From the NCBI GenBank assembly GCA_964638515.1, contig CAZWZL010000026.1:1-42552 (forward strand): a DNA stretch of 42,552 bases, given 5' to 3'. Made by a program: the position numbers and the translations under genes. This document shows positions 1 through 8,176 of the stretch, one piece after another. This DNA is from CAYPGJ01 sp964638515 (GTDB lineage: Bacteria; Planctomycetota; Phycisphaerae; Phycisphaerales; UBA1924). The notes beneath the pieces are model-generated. The model did no database searches. It was not told the origin of the DNA and worked only from the letters and a program-made list of their open reading frames with translations. How positions within the stretch are numbered: the first letter of the stretch is position 1; each line of letters begins with the position of its first letter.

Positions 1-835
1 CTTCATCCCGCCGCGCGTCAAACATACCGAAGACCTCGGTTCGCGCCTGCCCGAATCGGTGGACTTTGGTCCTATCCGTCATCGCGCGTTCAATACCGCC
101 GACGCGCCGCTGGGTGGCGCCGGTGAAAGCGCCCTTCTCGTGGCCGAACAACTCCGATTCGAGCAGTGACTCCGCGAGCGCCGGGCAGTTCATGGCAAGA
201 AACGGCTCGCTCGCGCGGGGAGAGAGCTCGTGGATCGCGCGCGCGACGGCTTCCTTGCCCGCGCCAGACTGGCCGGTGATGAGCACGTTCCCGTGCGACG
301 CCGCGACCGCAAGGATCTGCTCTTTGACGGCGCGCATGGCGGCCGATTCGCCGATCAGCCGGTCGAGCCCGCGCCGAGCCCCCCCACTCTCGCTCGAGCC
401 CGCGCCGGAGGATGCGATCACGCCTTCCTCGTTGGCTGCCGCGATGCGCAGCACGGCGTTTTCGCGCCGCACTCGCGCGTGCTCGATGGCGCGACGCACG
501 GCGATCACGAGCTCGTCGCCTTCGAACGGCTTGGTGATGTAGTCGTACGCGCCGAGCTTCATCGCACGAACGGCCGACTCAACGTCGCCGTAGGCGGTCA
601 TCAGCACGACGGGGAGATCCTCATCAAACTCGCGGACGTGCTCGAGCAGCTCGATGCCGGTCATCCCGGGCATCTTGAGATCGGTAATGACCGCGTCGGG
701 GCGTCGACGATGGATGATCTCGAGCGCGGCGGCGCCATCCGCCGCGGCGAGCAGCGTGTGGCCCGCTCGCTGGAGCGTCGTGCCGACGGAATCCCGCAGC
801 ATCTCTTTGTCGTCCACTACCAGCACGGTGCTCAT
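1..835 (-). CDS. Sigma-54-dependent response regulator, NtrC/FlrC type (3' end cut by window edge)
   Basis: Reverse-strand translation gives 278 residues and runs off the window. The N-terminus is a CheY-like receiver: acidic pair D8-D9, phosphoacceptor D52 in DLKMPGM, T80 and K102 in YITKPF. A Ser/Gly-rich linker (about 140-155) leads to an AAA+ domain with Walker A GQSGAGKE (about 188-195), ELFGHEKGAFTGA ending at residue 241, and then an unusual stretch (see findings). NtrC-family proteins remodel RNA polymerase-sigma54 when phosphorylated. The ATG overlaps the kinase stop as ATGA, so the two are translationally coupled. The neighbouring FlgN-like gene and the flagellar cluster in this window suggest a flagellar regulator like FlrC/FleR, but that is inference. 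The C-terminal Fis-type HTH lies outside the window. Confidence 0.9.
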   Translation of the reverse strand, partial: MSTVLVVDDKEMLRDSVGTTLQRAGHTLLAAADGAAALEIIHRRRPDAVITDLKMPGMTGIELLEHVREFDEDLPVVLMTAYGDVESAVRAMKLGAYDYITKPFEGDELVIAVRRAIEHARVRRENAVLRIAAANEEGVIASSGAGSSESGGARRGLDRLIGESAAMRAVKEQILAVAASHGNVLITGQSGAGKEAVARAIHELSPRASEPFLAMNCPALAESLLESELFGHEKGAFTGATQRRVGGIERAMTDRTKVHRFGQARTEVFGMFDARRDE

Positions 836-1752
836 GCGATCGGCTCCTTGGGCGAGTCGGTGGTCTGTACAGGAAAGGTCAGCTCCGCGACGGCGCCGCG
901 GCCTTGCGGGGCGTTGCGCACGCTCACACGCCCGCCATGGGCGTCCATGATCCGGTGCACGATGGCGAGCCCGAGGCCCGTTCCCGTGCGGCGCGTCGTG
1001 AAGAAAGGGTTGAACATGCGTTTGGCGGTGTCGGCGTCGATGCCGCGACCGTGATCACGAACCGTGATCGCGGCCATCTCGCGCAGGCTCCCGCCGGGCT
1101 CGCGCACGCGGCGGGCCTGCGCATCGATCTCGATGCGTCTGGGCCGCTCCGACGCGCCGTCGTCGACCGCTTCCGCGGCGTTTCGAATGAGGTTCACGAT
1201 CGCCTGACGGGCCAGCCCGGTGTCGCACCGGATCGTCATCGGAGGGCGCGCCTCGTCCCGACGAACCACATCGATGCCCGAGCGCTCGAAGCAGTACCGG
1301 CAGGCCTCGACGGCCCCGTCGATCAGCTCGCCCGAGCCGATCAACTCAGGGCGCACGGGTGATTCGCGCGCGAACAGAAGCACGTCGCCGACGATCGCGT
1401 CCAGCGTGCGAACGCCCGCGGCGATCTTGCGGGCCACGCCCTGCGGCTCGGGGCGGTCATCCAGGTCCTGAATCAGCATTGATGCGTACAGCCCGATCGA
1501 GCCGAGCGGATTCCGCACTTCGTGCGCAATGCCGGCGGCCATCTCTCCGAGCGCTGCGAGCGCTTGCGAGCGGCGCAGCTGCTCGTTCGCGGCGCGGAGT
1601 TCCTCCTCGAGACGAGACACTTGTTCGCGCAGTGAGCGGTGGGTCTGCTCCAGACGGGAGCCGACCTCGTTGAACGCCGAGACCAGCTCCGCCAGATCGT
1701 GCGGCGAGACATCGATCGGTTTGGCGATCTTGACGTCCGCGTCAAACGGCAT
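832..1752 (-). CDS. Soluble sensor histidine kinase, NtrB/FlrB (FleS) type
   Basis: A 306-residue kinase read from ATG 1752; GTG 1767 is an alternative, and longer frames would overlap the upstream gene. No membrane segment is visible. Residues 25-62 form a coiled coil. The HisKA H-box is ALGEMAAGIAHEVRNPLG with phosphoacceptor about H77. The HATPase_c domain shows an N-box (NLIRNAAEAV), G1 (DHGRGID), F-box (NPFFTTRR) and G2 (GTGLGLAI). It should autophosphorylate and pass phosphate to D52 of the regulator whose start overlaps its stop. Cytosolic kinases with a short coiled-coil input and this H-box style include the flagellar FlrB/FleS proteins. The FlgN-like and TPR genes upstream fit that role, but no experimental target can be read from sequence. 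Confidence 0.88.
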   Translation of the reverse strand: MPFDADVKIAKPIDVSPHDLAELVSAFNEVGSRLEQTHRSLREQVSRLEEELRAANEQLRRSQALAALGEMAAGIAHEVRNPLGSIGLYASMLIQDLDDRPEPQGVARKIAAGVRTLDAIVGDVLLFARESPVRPELIGSGELIDGAVEACRYCFERSGIDVVRRDEARPPMTIRCDTGLARQAIVNLIRNAAEAVDDGASERPRRIEIDAQARRVREPGGSLREMAAITVRDHGRGIDADTAKRMFNPFFTTRRTGTGLGLAIVHRIMDAHGGRVSVRNAPQGRGAVAELTFPVQTTDSPKEPIA

Positions 1753-1771
1753 GGGGGAGGACGCCACGCGA

Positions 1772-2233
1772 TCAGCCCTCCCGGTCCTGATACCGCGCGC
1801 CGGATGCGCGTGTGCCGTACGCGGCCGAGGCTTCCCTGGCGCGCGCCAGCCCGGCCATCTCCGTGAGAACGCGTTCGCGTTTGCGCTCCAGGGCCTGTCG
1901 ATCGGCCTCGTCGCGCGCGCCGATCTCGCGCACGAGCGCGTCGATTTCGCCTCGCACGCGCGTGATTTCCTCGGATGCGTCTCCCTGGGACCCGCCCGCT
2001 TGTCGAAGCGCGACAAGCTCCTCTCCCGCCCCGGCGGCCTCCTGCAACGCGGTCTGCCGCTGGGTCATGAGGCTCAGGAGCGCATCCGTGGCCTCGCTCT
2101 CGATCAGCGCGCGCTGTTCGCGCGCGAGGGACTCCACCGCGCGGAGCGCGTCGCGCTGACGCTCAAGCAAGCGCAACGTTCGTCGGGAGAGATTGTCGGC
2201 CGAGACGGCGTCGTTGGTGTGCATGTCGGTCAT
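1772..2233 (-). CDS. Small coiled-coil protein, FlgN/FliT-like export chaperone candidate
   Basis: A 153-residue, almost wholly helical, charged protein with long heptad-like stretches (LSRRTLRLLERQRDALRAVE near the start, later RVRGEIDALVREIGARDEAD). ATG 2233 is preferred because GAGGGTCAGG lies just upstream; a GTG at 2275 would add 14 residues. Size, early Leu/Glu-rich helices and a basic end resemble FlgN/FliT-type flagellar chaperones and generic coiled-coil proteins, but no diagnostic motif allows a firm call. It sits 44 bases after the TPR gene and about 19 bases before the kinase gene, in one operon. A clearer FlgN is present at 27226-27759, so this would be a second, divergent chaperone or an adaptor for the kinase. 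Confidence 0.7.
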   Translation of the reverse strand: MTDMHTNDAVSADNLSRRTLRLLERQRDALRAVESLAREQRALIESEATDALLSLMTQRQTALQEAAGAGEELVALRQAGGSQGDASEEITRVRGEIDALVREIGARDEADRQALERKRERVLTEMAGLARAREASAAYGTRASGARYQDREG

Positions 2234-2277
2234 CCTGACCCTCGGTGCATGGCCGGCCTCCGCCGGCGCGGACACGG

Positions 2278-4785
2278 CTAGGTGCCCTCTCCTTCTGCGG
2301 ACGCTCGTTCAATGCGCGACGCAAGATCAGCTGACGAATCGAGCCAGCGTTCCCAGTGGGCCCGATCGATCGGCAGGTCCGGCCGGTTGAAGGCCTCGGG
2401 GGGCAGTTCACGGAACCGCTGGCGCGCTCGCTCATTGGCCGTGCGAGCCTCTTCCACGCGCCCGGTTTGCGCGTAGGCATTGACGATCTGGATCATGGCG
2501 ACGAGCGAGGCCGGGTCGCCCGCGTAGCGATTGGCCGCGACATCGTAAGCCTCGATCGAGGCGTCAAACTCGCCCAAATCGAACGCGGCATCTCCGCGAT
2601 AGAAGAACGAGTTCCGCACCGCGGATCGCTCCGACGCGCTCAGCCGCTTTTCCTCGCGGAGCACCGCAGCGGCGCAGATCTCCTCGTACATCGCGTGGGC
2701 TTCCCGAAGCCGCTGCTCGCGCAGCGCGAGGAGAGAGTCGCGCTCGCTCTGCGGCATGGCGCTGCGGAGCGTTTCGCTGATTTCCTTGGCGGAGAGCCGC
2801 AACGCGTCCGCGAGCCGCAGACGCACGGCGTCGACACCGAGCGCGCCGTCCGTCGGACCGCCGTCGGGGTAGCGGTCCAGAGACTCGGTCAATCGCTCGA
2901 TGGCCGAGGCGTATCGATTGGTGCGAAGGTACATCGCGCCGAGTTCATTGAGCGCGATGCGGAAGTCCGGCGCGTCGGGCGGCATCACGGCGCCGCTCAC
3001 GGCCTGTCGGAGCAGCCGCTCCGCTTCGTCATCGTTGGACGGATCGCCGTCGGCCACCAACGTGCGAGCCAGCGGCACGATCGATCGCACTCGCTCCCCG
3101 GACTGCGGGTTGTCAAGGATGAGCGCTCGGTATACCTCGGCGGCCGGGGCCAGCTCTCCGATGGCCTGGTGCGCCTGCGCCACCCGGAGCCGCGCGGCTG
3201 CGGAACGCGCATCGCCGGGTCGGCCGTTGGCGTACTCGCTGAACGCCTTGATCGCCAGCTCGTGCGCGCCGGCGCGATCCCATGAATCGGCTGCGTTCCA
3301 GAGCGATTCGGCGTACGCGTCTTCGTCCGTACCGGCCACGCGCCGCGCGTGGGCCGCGAACCGGCCGGCAGCTTCAAGGAAGTGCGCGCGGGCCTGGCCG
3401 CGCGTGGCCACGTCCACCCGCGACCAATCCACTTCCCCCGAGGGCGACGTGGCAGGGGCGAGCAGTGCGGAGCCGAGGGCTCGCTGCGCGGCGCCCACGG
3501 CCACGATCGCCCATAGATCGTCTTCGGGCCCGACGCCCCCCGCCGTCGTCGCGATTCGCTCGCCCGTCGTCGCCAGCAGCAGCGCCGCCTGATTCTGTGA
3601 TTCGAGGAGCCGCTCCACCGTTCGTTGCCGAATGCTCTCGAGCGCTTTGGCGGCCAGACCGGCAGAGCCCTTGCCAGCGGCGAGAGAGGTCGCGAGTTCG
3701 CCAAAGGCTTCGATGGATCGGTCCCACGCGCCGAGCGCGGCCTCGCACTCGGCGATGCCGAGCTGCGCGTCCGCGGTGCCCGAAGCATCGGGGAAGTTGG
3801 CAATAACGCCCAGATAGCGTTCGCGGGCTTCGTCGAAATCAGCGCTCGCCTGGGCCACGCGTCCGAGCATGACGCCGACGTCGGCTTGTCGGTCGTCTGT
3901 CGGACGGAGAAGTCGCTGCGCCTGAACGAGGTGCTTGGCGCCCTCCCCGAGTCGGTTGGATTCCACGTACGCCCGGCCGAGCAGATACAGCAGTTCGCCG
4001 CCCACCGGAGACCAGCGCGCCTCCTCGCTCAGGCGAGGCACCGCGAGCAGCAAATGCGTGATGGCCTGATCGGCTTCTCCGGCGGCCAGCCGCACTTCCG
4101 CCTGGCGGGACAGCGCCCAAGCACGCTCGGTCTCGGAGGCCGCGGGATCGACGGAGAGCCGACTGAGCAGTTCGAGCACCTCGCCGGGCTGCGCGCTGCG
4201 ATGCGAGGTGTGCGTCGAGTCTTCGATGGCGCGGTCGACGATGAGTCGCAGCGACGCGCGGCGCAGCTCTGCGGCGCTCTCGGGGAGCTTTTCCACGATC
4301 TCGAGCGCCTCGGCGCGGCGCCCCAACGCGACGAGCGCGCTCGCCATGCGGGAATCCTGCACCGGCGTGAGGTGCTCCCCGAGCTCCATCAATGCGTCGT
4401 AGTCGATGAGAACCCGGTTGGCGTCCACCTCCCCGAGCCGGCCGGCGCGCGTCGCTGTCACCCAGCGGGCGTCCCCCCGGAGCCCTCGGAACCGCGCCTT
4501 CTCTTCGATCGTGCCGCCACCACCCTCGATGATCCGGGCCACGGCGCCATCGAGCAGCCGCAGGCCGTCCTCTGAATGCTCATCCGCGATCAGTTCGGCC
4601 GCACGCGTGAGTGCTCCGTTGATGTCAAACGGAACGGGCGGCTTGCGAGGGGTGAGCAGATTGGCCGCCACCCCTGCGATCAGCAGGGTCGCGCCCACGA
4701 CAAGCACCGGCATCTGCCAGAGCTCGCGCAGCGGCGGACGACCCTTGTCGCCCGCTCCGAATTCACCCGCCGATTGCTCCGCCAC
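2278..4785 (-). CDS. Membrane-anchored tetratricopeptide (TPR) repeat protein
   Basis: An 835-residue protein with GTG start 4785, nine bases after a GGAGG. The first 24 residues are polar, followed by one transmembrane helix (about 26-45, VLVVGATLLIAGVAANLL). The rest is predicted to lie outside the cytoplasm and is alpha-helical with many TPR-like units, for example around residues 240-330 (AEVRLAAGEADQAI, GRAYVESNRLGEGAKHLVQA), 470-560 and 730-800 (GDAAFDLGEFDASIEAYDVAANRY). TPR arrays are protein-binding scaffolds; no enzymatic motif is seen. It heads the operon with the coiled-coil protein, kinase and regulator, so it may feed that signalling system or serve envelope or flagellar assembly. 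Function is unknown. Confidence 0.85.
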   Translation of the reverse strand: MAEQSAGEFGAGDKGRPPLRELWQMPVLVVGATLLIAGVAANLLTPRKPPVPFDINGALTRAAELIADEHSEDGLRLLDGAVARIIEGGGGTIEEKARFRGLRGDARWVTATRAGRLGEVDANRVLIDYDALMELGEHLTPVQDSRMASALVALGRRAEALEIVEKLPESAAELRRASLRLIVDRAIEDSTHTSHRSAQPGEVLELLSRLSVDPAASETERAWALSRQAEVRLAAGEADQAITHLLLAVPRLSEEARWSPVGGELLYLLGRAYVESNRLGEGAKHLVQAQRLLRPTDDRQADVGVMLGRVAQASADFDEARERYLGVIANFPDASGTADAQLGIAECEAALGAWDRSIEAFGELATSLAAGKGSAGLAAKALESIRQRTVERLLESQNQAALLLATTGERIATTAGGVGPEDDLWAIVAVGAAQRALGSALLAPATSPSGEVDWSRVDVATRGQARAHFLEAAGRFAAHARRVAGTDEDAYAESLWNAADSWDRAGAHELAIKAFSEYANGRPGDARSAAARLRVAQAHQAIGELAPAAEVYRALILDNPQSGERVRSIVPLARTLVADGDPSNDDEAERLLRQAVSGAVMPPDAPDFRIALNELGAMYLRTNRYASAIERLTESLDRYPDGGPTDGALGVDAVRLRLADALRLSAKEISETLRSAMPQSERDSLLALREQRLREAHAMYEEICAAAVLREEKRLSASERSAVRNSFFYRGDAAFDLGEFDASIEAYDVAANRYAGDPASLVAMIQIVNAYAQTGRVEEARTANERARQRFRELPPEAFNRPDLPIDRAHWERWLDSSADLASRIERASAEGEGT

Positions 4786-4842
4786 CGACGTCCGCCTCCA
4801 AGGCCTCGTGGCGCCATCCGCGCGGACGGCGTTTCCGCCCTG

Positions 4843-4850
4843 TTATCGGG
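4843..4850 (-). promoter_or_regulatory. Possible sigma-28-like -10 element upstream of the TPR operon
   Basis: The minus strand reads CCCGATAA here, one base off the flagellar sigma-28 -10 box GCCGATAA, 57 bases before the GTG of the TPR gene. No TAAA-like -35 is present 15 bases upstream, so this is weak. It is listed because it would put the TPR-kinase-regulator operon under flagellar control. Confidence 0.25.
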
Positions 4851-4937
4851 TCGCAAGCGCTGCAGACTGGAGCAATCCGGGCCAATCCGCGCAAATATTG
4901 CATGCGCGCTCCGCGTGTCCCCCCCAATCGCTTCCTG

Positions 4938-6563
4938 CTACTGCCCCTGGCCCTGATCGGGGCCGAGCGGCTCGGGCGCTTTCATGACCACGACGGTCCG
5001 AGCCAGGATGTCCGCCGGGTGTCGGCGTCGAGGATCGATCAGCACGAACAACGCCAGTGGCGGGCAGAAAAGCTTGAGAGCGGTGCGAACCGCGGCCTGC
5101 CACAGGGCGGGCCGACCGCCCGAGATCGTGATCACCCGGCACCCGGTGGCCCATTTTCCGAGTGATCGACCCGTGAGCCACTCCCCGAGAATCTCGTGGA
5201 GCGCCGTGAAGAGGATCGCGGTCAGAAACGCGCCCACCGGCTTGGCCGAGGCCGTCGTGGCCAGCGCCGCCGCCGACGCAAGCTCTTCCGGCGAGACTCC
5301 GAACGCGACGGCTGCCAGGACCATGCCGGGAGCCAGGTCGATGGCCACCGCGGTCGCCCGTCGCCACGTTTCCGCGAGTGCGAGCCCGCCGGGCAGCGCG
5401 ACGGCCCCCGTCTCGTCCGGGGAAGGTCGAAGCACGAATACAAGCGCGGTCAGGAGGATCGCCCCGGCCAGCAACGCCAAGGTCTGAAGATCACGCCCGG
5501 TGATGCTTGTCCCCGTGCGCGCGGGCCCCTCGTACAGCACTTTTCCCGTCACCGTCGACACGACGGCGACTCGGTACACCTCGCGCTCCACGTTGTCGCG
5601 CTGCTCACGTGAAAGCCAAACGACGTTCACTCGGTCATCCCCGGCCACGATTCCGAAACGTTCGCTCACCCCGCTTACCGGCGAGAGTTCGTAGGCCCCG
5701 CTCTCGCGCAGCAGCCGGAGCCGCACCGAGCCGTCTCCATCTCTCGACCACCCCACCAGACCGGCGCCGACGCCCACGACGCGCTCATCGGAGCGCGCCG
5801 GCGTCATGGGTGAGCCGGCCCACTCCCAGGAATCTGCGGCGCCTTCGCCGCGCTTTAATGTCCACGCATTGGCCGCGTCCGCGCGATCCACGGCGTTCGC
5901 GATCAGCACGGGTTCTCCCGCGCGCGTCGTGAGATCCATCCGCGCCTCGGGCGCCACTCCGGGGGGCAATCCCACCTCTTCCCACTGCACTCCGCGGAGC
6001 CCGAGGAGCTGGAAGCCCTCCTTGCCGCCGGACTCCACGAGCAGCGCCACGGGCCCCCACGCCCCCAGCGCAAGCCCTCGCACGGCTCCCTCCGAGGGCA
6101 AAGAGGCAAGCGCTTCAGGATCGCGCCCCACCGGCTCGTACAAGAACGCTCCATCGACGCCGCCCGATCGCACGGAGATCGCGCGCACCCGTCGGTTCGC
6201 GCTCCAGAGTGACGTGGTTTCTCCGGCGGTCGCTTCGGGCTCGAACACCATGACAAGCCGGCCGTTGCGCGTCGCCATGGCCGAGGGCGCCCAGGGCAGA
6301 TCCGGCCCATGCCGGATCGTTCCCAATTCCAGCCCGCCGGGCATGTGGTAGATCGTGCTGAATTCCCGGGCCTGCTCGTCCGGAGCCGCCGCGCCCGGGA
6401 GCAGCCGCACGGGGCCACCGATAGGCTTGGTCTTCGCTGCAAAGAAACCATGCGAGACATCGCCCGCGCTGCTCAGCACTTGACCATGGGTCAGCGCGCA
6501 CCACAAAAACGTCGCCAGCCCGATCGCAAGATGCCGCGCCGCGTGAAGCATGGGGCCGATCAT
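4938..6563 (-). CDS. Exported/membrane protein with C-terminal RDD domain
   Basis: 541 residues. It begins with a signal-like segment (HAARHLAIGLATFLWCALTHG). Residues about 40-350 form a beta-rich extracytoplasmic region with repeats of short strands (RLVMVFEPEA, VALLVESGG, RVNVVWLSRE) that may be a propeller-like fold. A transmembrane helix follows at about 355-375, then an RDD domain (about 400-535): RRATAVAIDL, a hydrophobic pair, GRSLGKWATGCRV and PADILARTVVV. RDD proteins are small integral membrane proteins, some linked to ion exchange. Fusion to a large sensor-like outer part is less common. ATG 6551 is an alternative start; neither has a clear Shine-Dalgarno. The next gene upstream ends 23 bases away, so they may be co-transcribed. 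Confidence 0.82.
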   Translation of the reverse strand: MIGPMLHAARHLAIGLATFLWCALTHGQVLSSAGDVSHGFFAAKTKPIGGPVRLLPGAAAPDEQAREFSTIYHMPGGLELGTIRHGPDLPWAPSAMATRNGRLVMVFEPEATAGETTSLWSANRRVRAISVRSGGVDGAFLYEPVGRDPEALASLPSEGAVRGLALGAWGPVALLVESGGKEGFQLLGLRGVQWEEVGLPPGVAPEARMDLTTRAGEPVLIANAVDRADAANAWTLKRGEGAADSWEWAGSPMTPARSDERVVGVGAGLVGWSRDGDGSVRLRLLRESGAYELSPVSGVSERFGIVAGDDRVNVVWLSREQRDNVEREVYRVAVVSTVTGKVLYEGPARTGTSITGRDLQTLALLAGAILLTALVFVLRPSPDETGAVALPGGLALAETWRRATAVAIDLAPGMVLAAVAFGVSPEELASAAALATTASAKPVGAFLTAILFTALHEILGEWLTGRSLGKWATGCRVITISGGRPALWQAAVRTALKLFCPPLALFVLIDPRRRHPADILARTVVVMKAPEPLGPDQGQGQ

Positions 6564-6586
6564 ACGGGGCGGGGCCTGTTGCCGAT

Positions 6587-7546
6587 TCAGCGTGGCGTTG
6601 ACTCAGCTGGCCCCGGAGCGGGCGTTCTGTCGGCGGGCGAACCCGATTCGGGTGTCTCGGGCAGACGAACGTCATCGCACGGGGCGTCGAGTCGGCGCAG
6701 GCGCGCCGGCGCGAGCGTCTCGATCAGAAACTCGACGTCGAACGCCTCTGGAGGCAATTGACGCTCCGTGCCTCGAACCGGATCGAAGATCCAGAGAGTG
6801 AGGGTCATTTCGCTGGCTCTTGCTTCCATGACGATCTTGTGGGGCACACGCGCCGGGGCGCCGCCCGCGCGCAGATCCACCGACGTGTACTCCGAGAGCG
6901 ACGCCACGATCGTCGGCACGCCCACCCACGCAGAGCCTTCGTCCGCCGCTGAAGGGAGCAGCTCGATGCGCGAAGGCTCGCCTGTCTCGACCGCGGCCGT
7001 GATGCGGAGCCGTCCCGTTGGAGTCGTCGCAAGGATGCGAGCCTCCCCGGCGCCTCCCCCGACTCGACCGACCGCCCCCTCGGGCAAGCGGCTGACGCCG
7101 AGCATCCAGAGCACATCAGCCGGATTGGCCGGCAGACCGGTCTCTTCCATGCAGGGCTTGCCGACGTTGGCGTTGCGTCCGACGTGCGCGCGCCCGCCGT
7201 CGGTCATGTCGATGAACCAGAATCGGTCCGGATCGCAGCCCAGATAGAGCACCCTCTGTCCGACTTTGCCGAGCGTCAGCGCCAGCCGGCCCGGCTCCCG
7301 AAACTGCAGGTGCCCCTCACCCTGTTCGCTCCGCGCGACGCCCTCCGCGTCACGAAACTTCAGCTCGAACACGACTCGGGCCCACAGCCGATCCAGGCTC
7401 GCCGCCCTCGATTCGTACACGGCCCGAACCCGTTCCTCGGCACGCTGCGACGCGTCACCGGGATTGGCGCCGGATTGCGCCAGCGCGCCAAACTGCGCTG
7501 CCCATCCGACCAGCCCAATCGCGAGCGCCCTTGCGATGCGCGCCAT
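6587..7546 (-). CDS. Exported LolA-like outer-membrane lipoprotein-sorting family protein
   Basis: 319 residues, ATG 7546 preceded by GAAGGGAG. Residues 1-23 are a signal peptide (ARALAIGLVGWAAQFGALAQS). The mature part starts with a helix (QRAEERVRAVYESRAASLDRLWARVVFEL) and continues as an antiparallel beta sheet with patterns seen in LolA/LolB-like half-barrels (GHLQFREPGRLALTL, VLYLGCDPDRFWFID). The end is a Pro-rich tail. The assignment rests on length, signal peptide and strand pattern rather than a catalytic motif. It may bind a hydrophobic ligand in the periplasm. It lies between the RDD-domain gene and a conserved hypothetical gene on the same strand. Confidence 0.72.
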   Translation of the reverse strand: MARIARALAIGLVGWAAQFGALAQSGANPGDASQRAEERVRAVYESRAASLDRLWARVVFELKFRDAEGVARSEQGEGHLQFREPGRLALTLGKVGQRVLYLGCDPDRFWFIDMTDGGRAHVGRNANVGKPCMEETGLPANPADVLWMLGVSRLPEGAVGRVGGGAGEARILATTPTGRLRITAAVETGEPSRIELLPSAADEGSAWVGVPTIVASLSEYTSVDLRAGGAPARVPHKIVMEARASEMTLTLWIFDPVRGTERQLPPEAFDVEFLIETLAPARLRRLDAPCDDVRLPETPESGSPADRTPAPGPAESTPR

Positions 7547-7573
7547 GCACTGCTCCCTTCCGTGCCGTTGCGA

Positions 7574-8119
7574 TCACGCCGAGCGCACGAGCGCGGAGAT
7601 CTGCTCGGTGGCCTCGGCGAGCGTTGCGTCGTCCAAGCCTGGATCCGCGACGAACGTCGGCGGCCCCTCTTCACCCTTCCGACGCACGAGGATCCCGCCC
7701 GGTTCCCCCTCGCGATCGCCCCGCGCCCCCTCCATGACAAGCAGCCTTTTTCGGCACAGCACCAGCGCGAGCAGGTATCGCAATGCCGCGCGCGAGCGCT
7801 CCTCGCCGTCCTCGCCCGCTCCTTCGCAAAGCTGGTCAAACATGTCCGTCAGGGACTCATCGTCGATGAGCAGCCGCTGCTTGGCGTTCGGCTCGCTGAC
7901 CGTGGACTTCCAGTGCGCGAAGATCCGTCGTCCGTCCGGGGTTCGGCGCAACCCCTCCCACGCCTCGGCCGCGAATTCCGCCCGATCGAACCCGTCCGTC
8001 CCCTCACGCTCCACCAACGCGACGACGATGGGCTCGCCCGGGTTCAACTCCCGCCCCGAGCCCGCGCACGTCCCCGTGGGTCGACCAATCTCGTACAGAC
8101 TTCCTTGTCCGATGGCCAT
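7574..8119 (-). CDS. Conserved hypothetical protein, planctomycete type
   Basis: 181 residues from ATG 8119. Longer frames on this strand would run into the divergent threonine dehydrogenase gene, so the shorter start is used. The N-terminus carries GTCAGSGRELNPGEPIVVALVE and then RAEFAAEAW and FAHWKS. This compact arrangement (one Cys, a Gly-rich turn, a beta core) is reminiscent of small planctomycete proteins of unknown function. The middle has an Arg/Leu-rich helix (ALRYLLALVLCRKRLLVMEG). No signal peptide, membrane helix or enzymatic motif was found. It is divergent from tdh across about 57 bases and is followed by the LolA-like gene. Function unknown. Confidence 0.75.
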   Translation of the reverse strand: MAIGQGSLYEIGRPTGTCAGSGRELNPGEPIVVALVEREGTDGFDRAEFAAEAWEGLRRTPDGRRIFAHWKSTVSEPNAKQRLLIDDESLTDMFDQLCEGAGEDGEERSRAALRYLLALVLCRKRLLVMEGARGDREGEPGGILVRRKGEEGPPTFVADPGLDDATLAEATEQISALVRSA

Positions 8120-8176
8120 TGCGCCCACTCTACCCGCGCCGCGCCATCGCGTCCGCCCCTCTACACTCTCCCCCCC

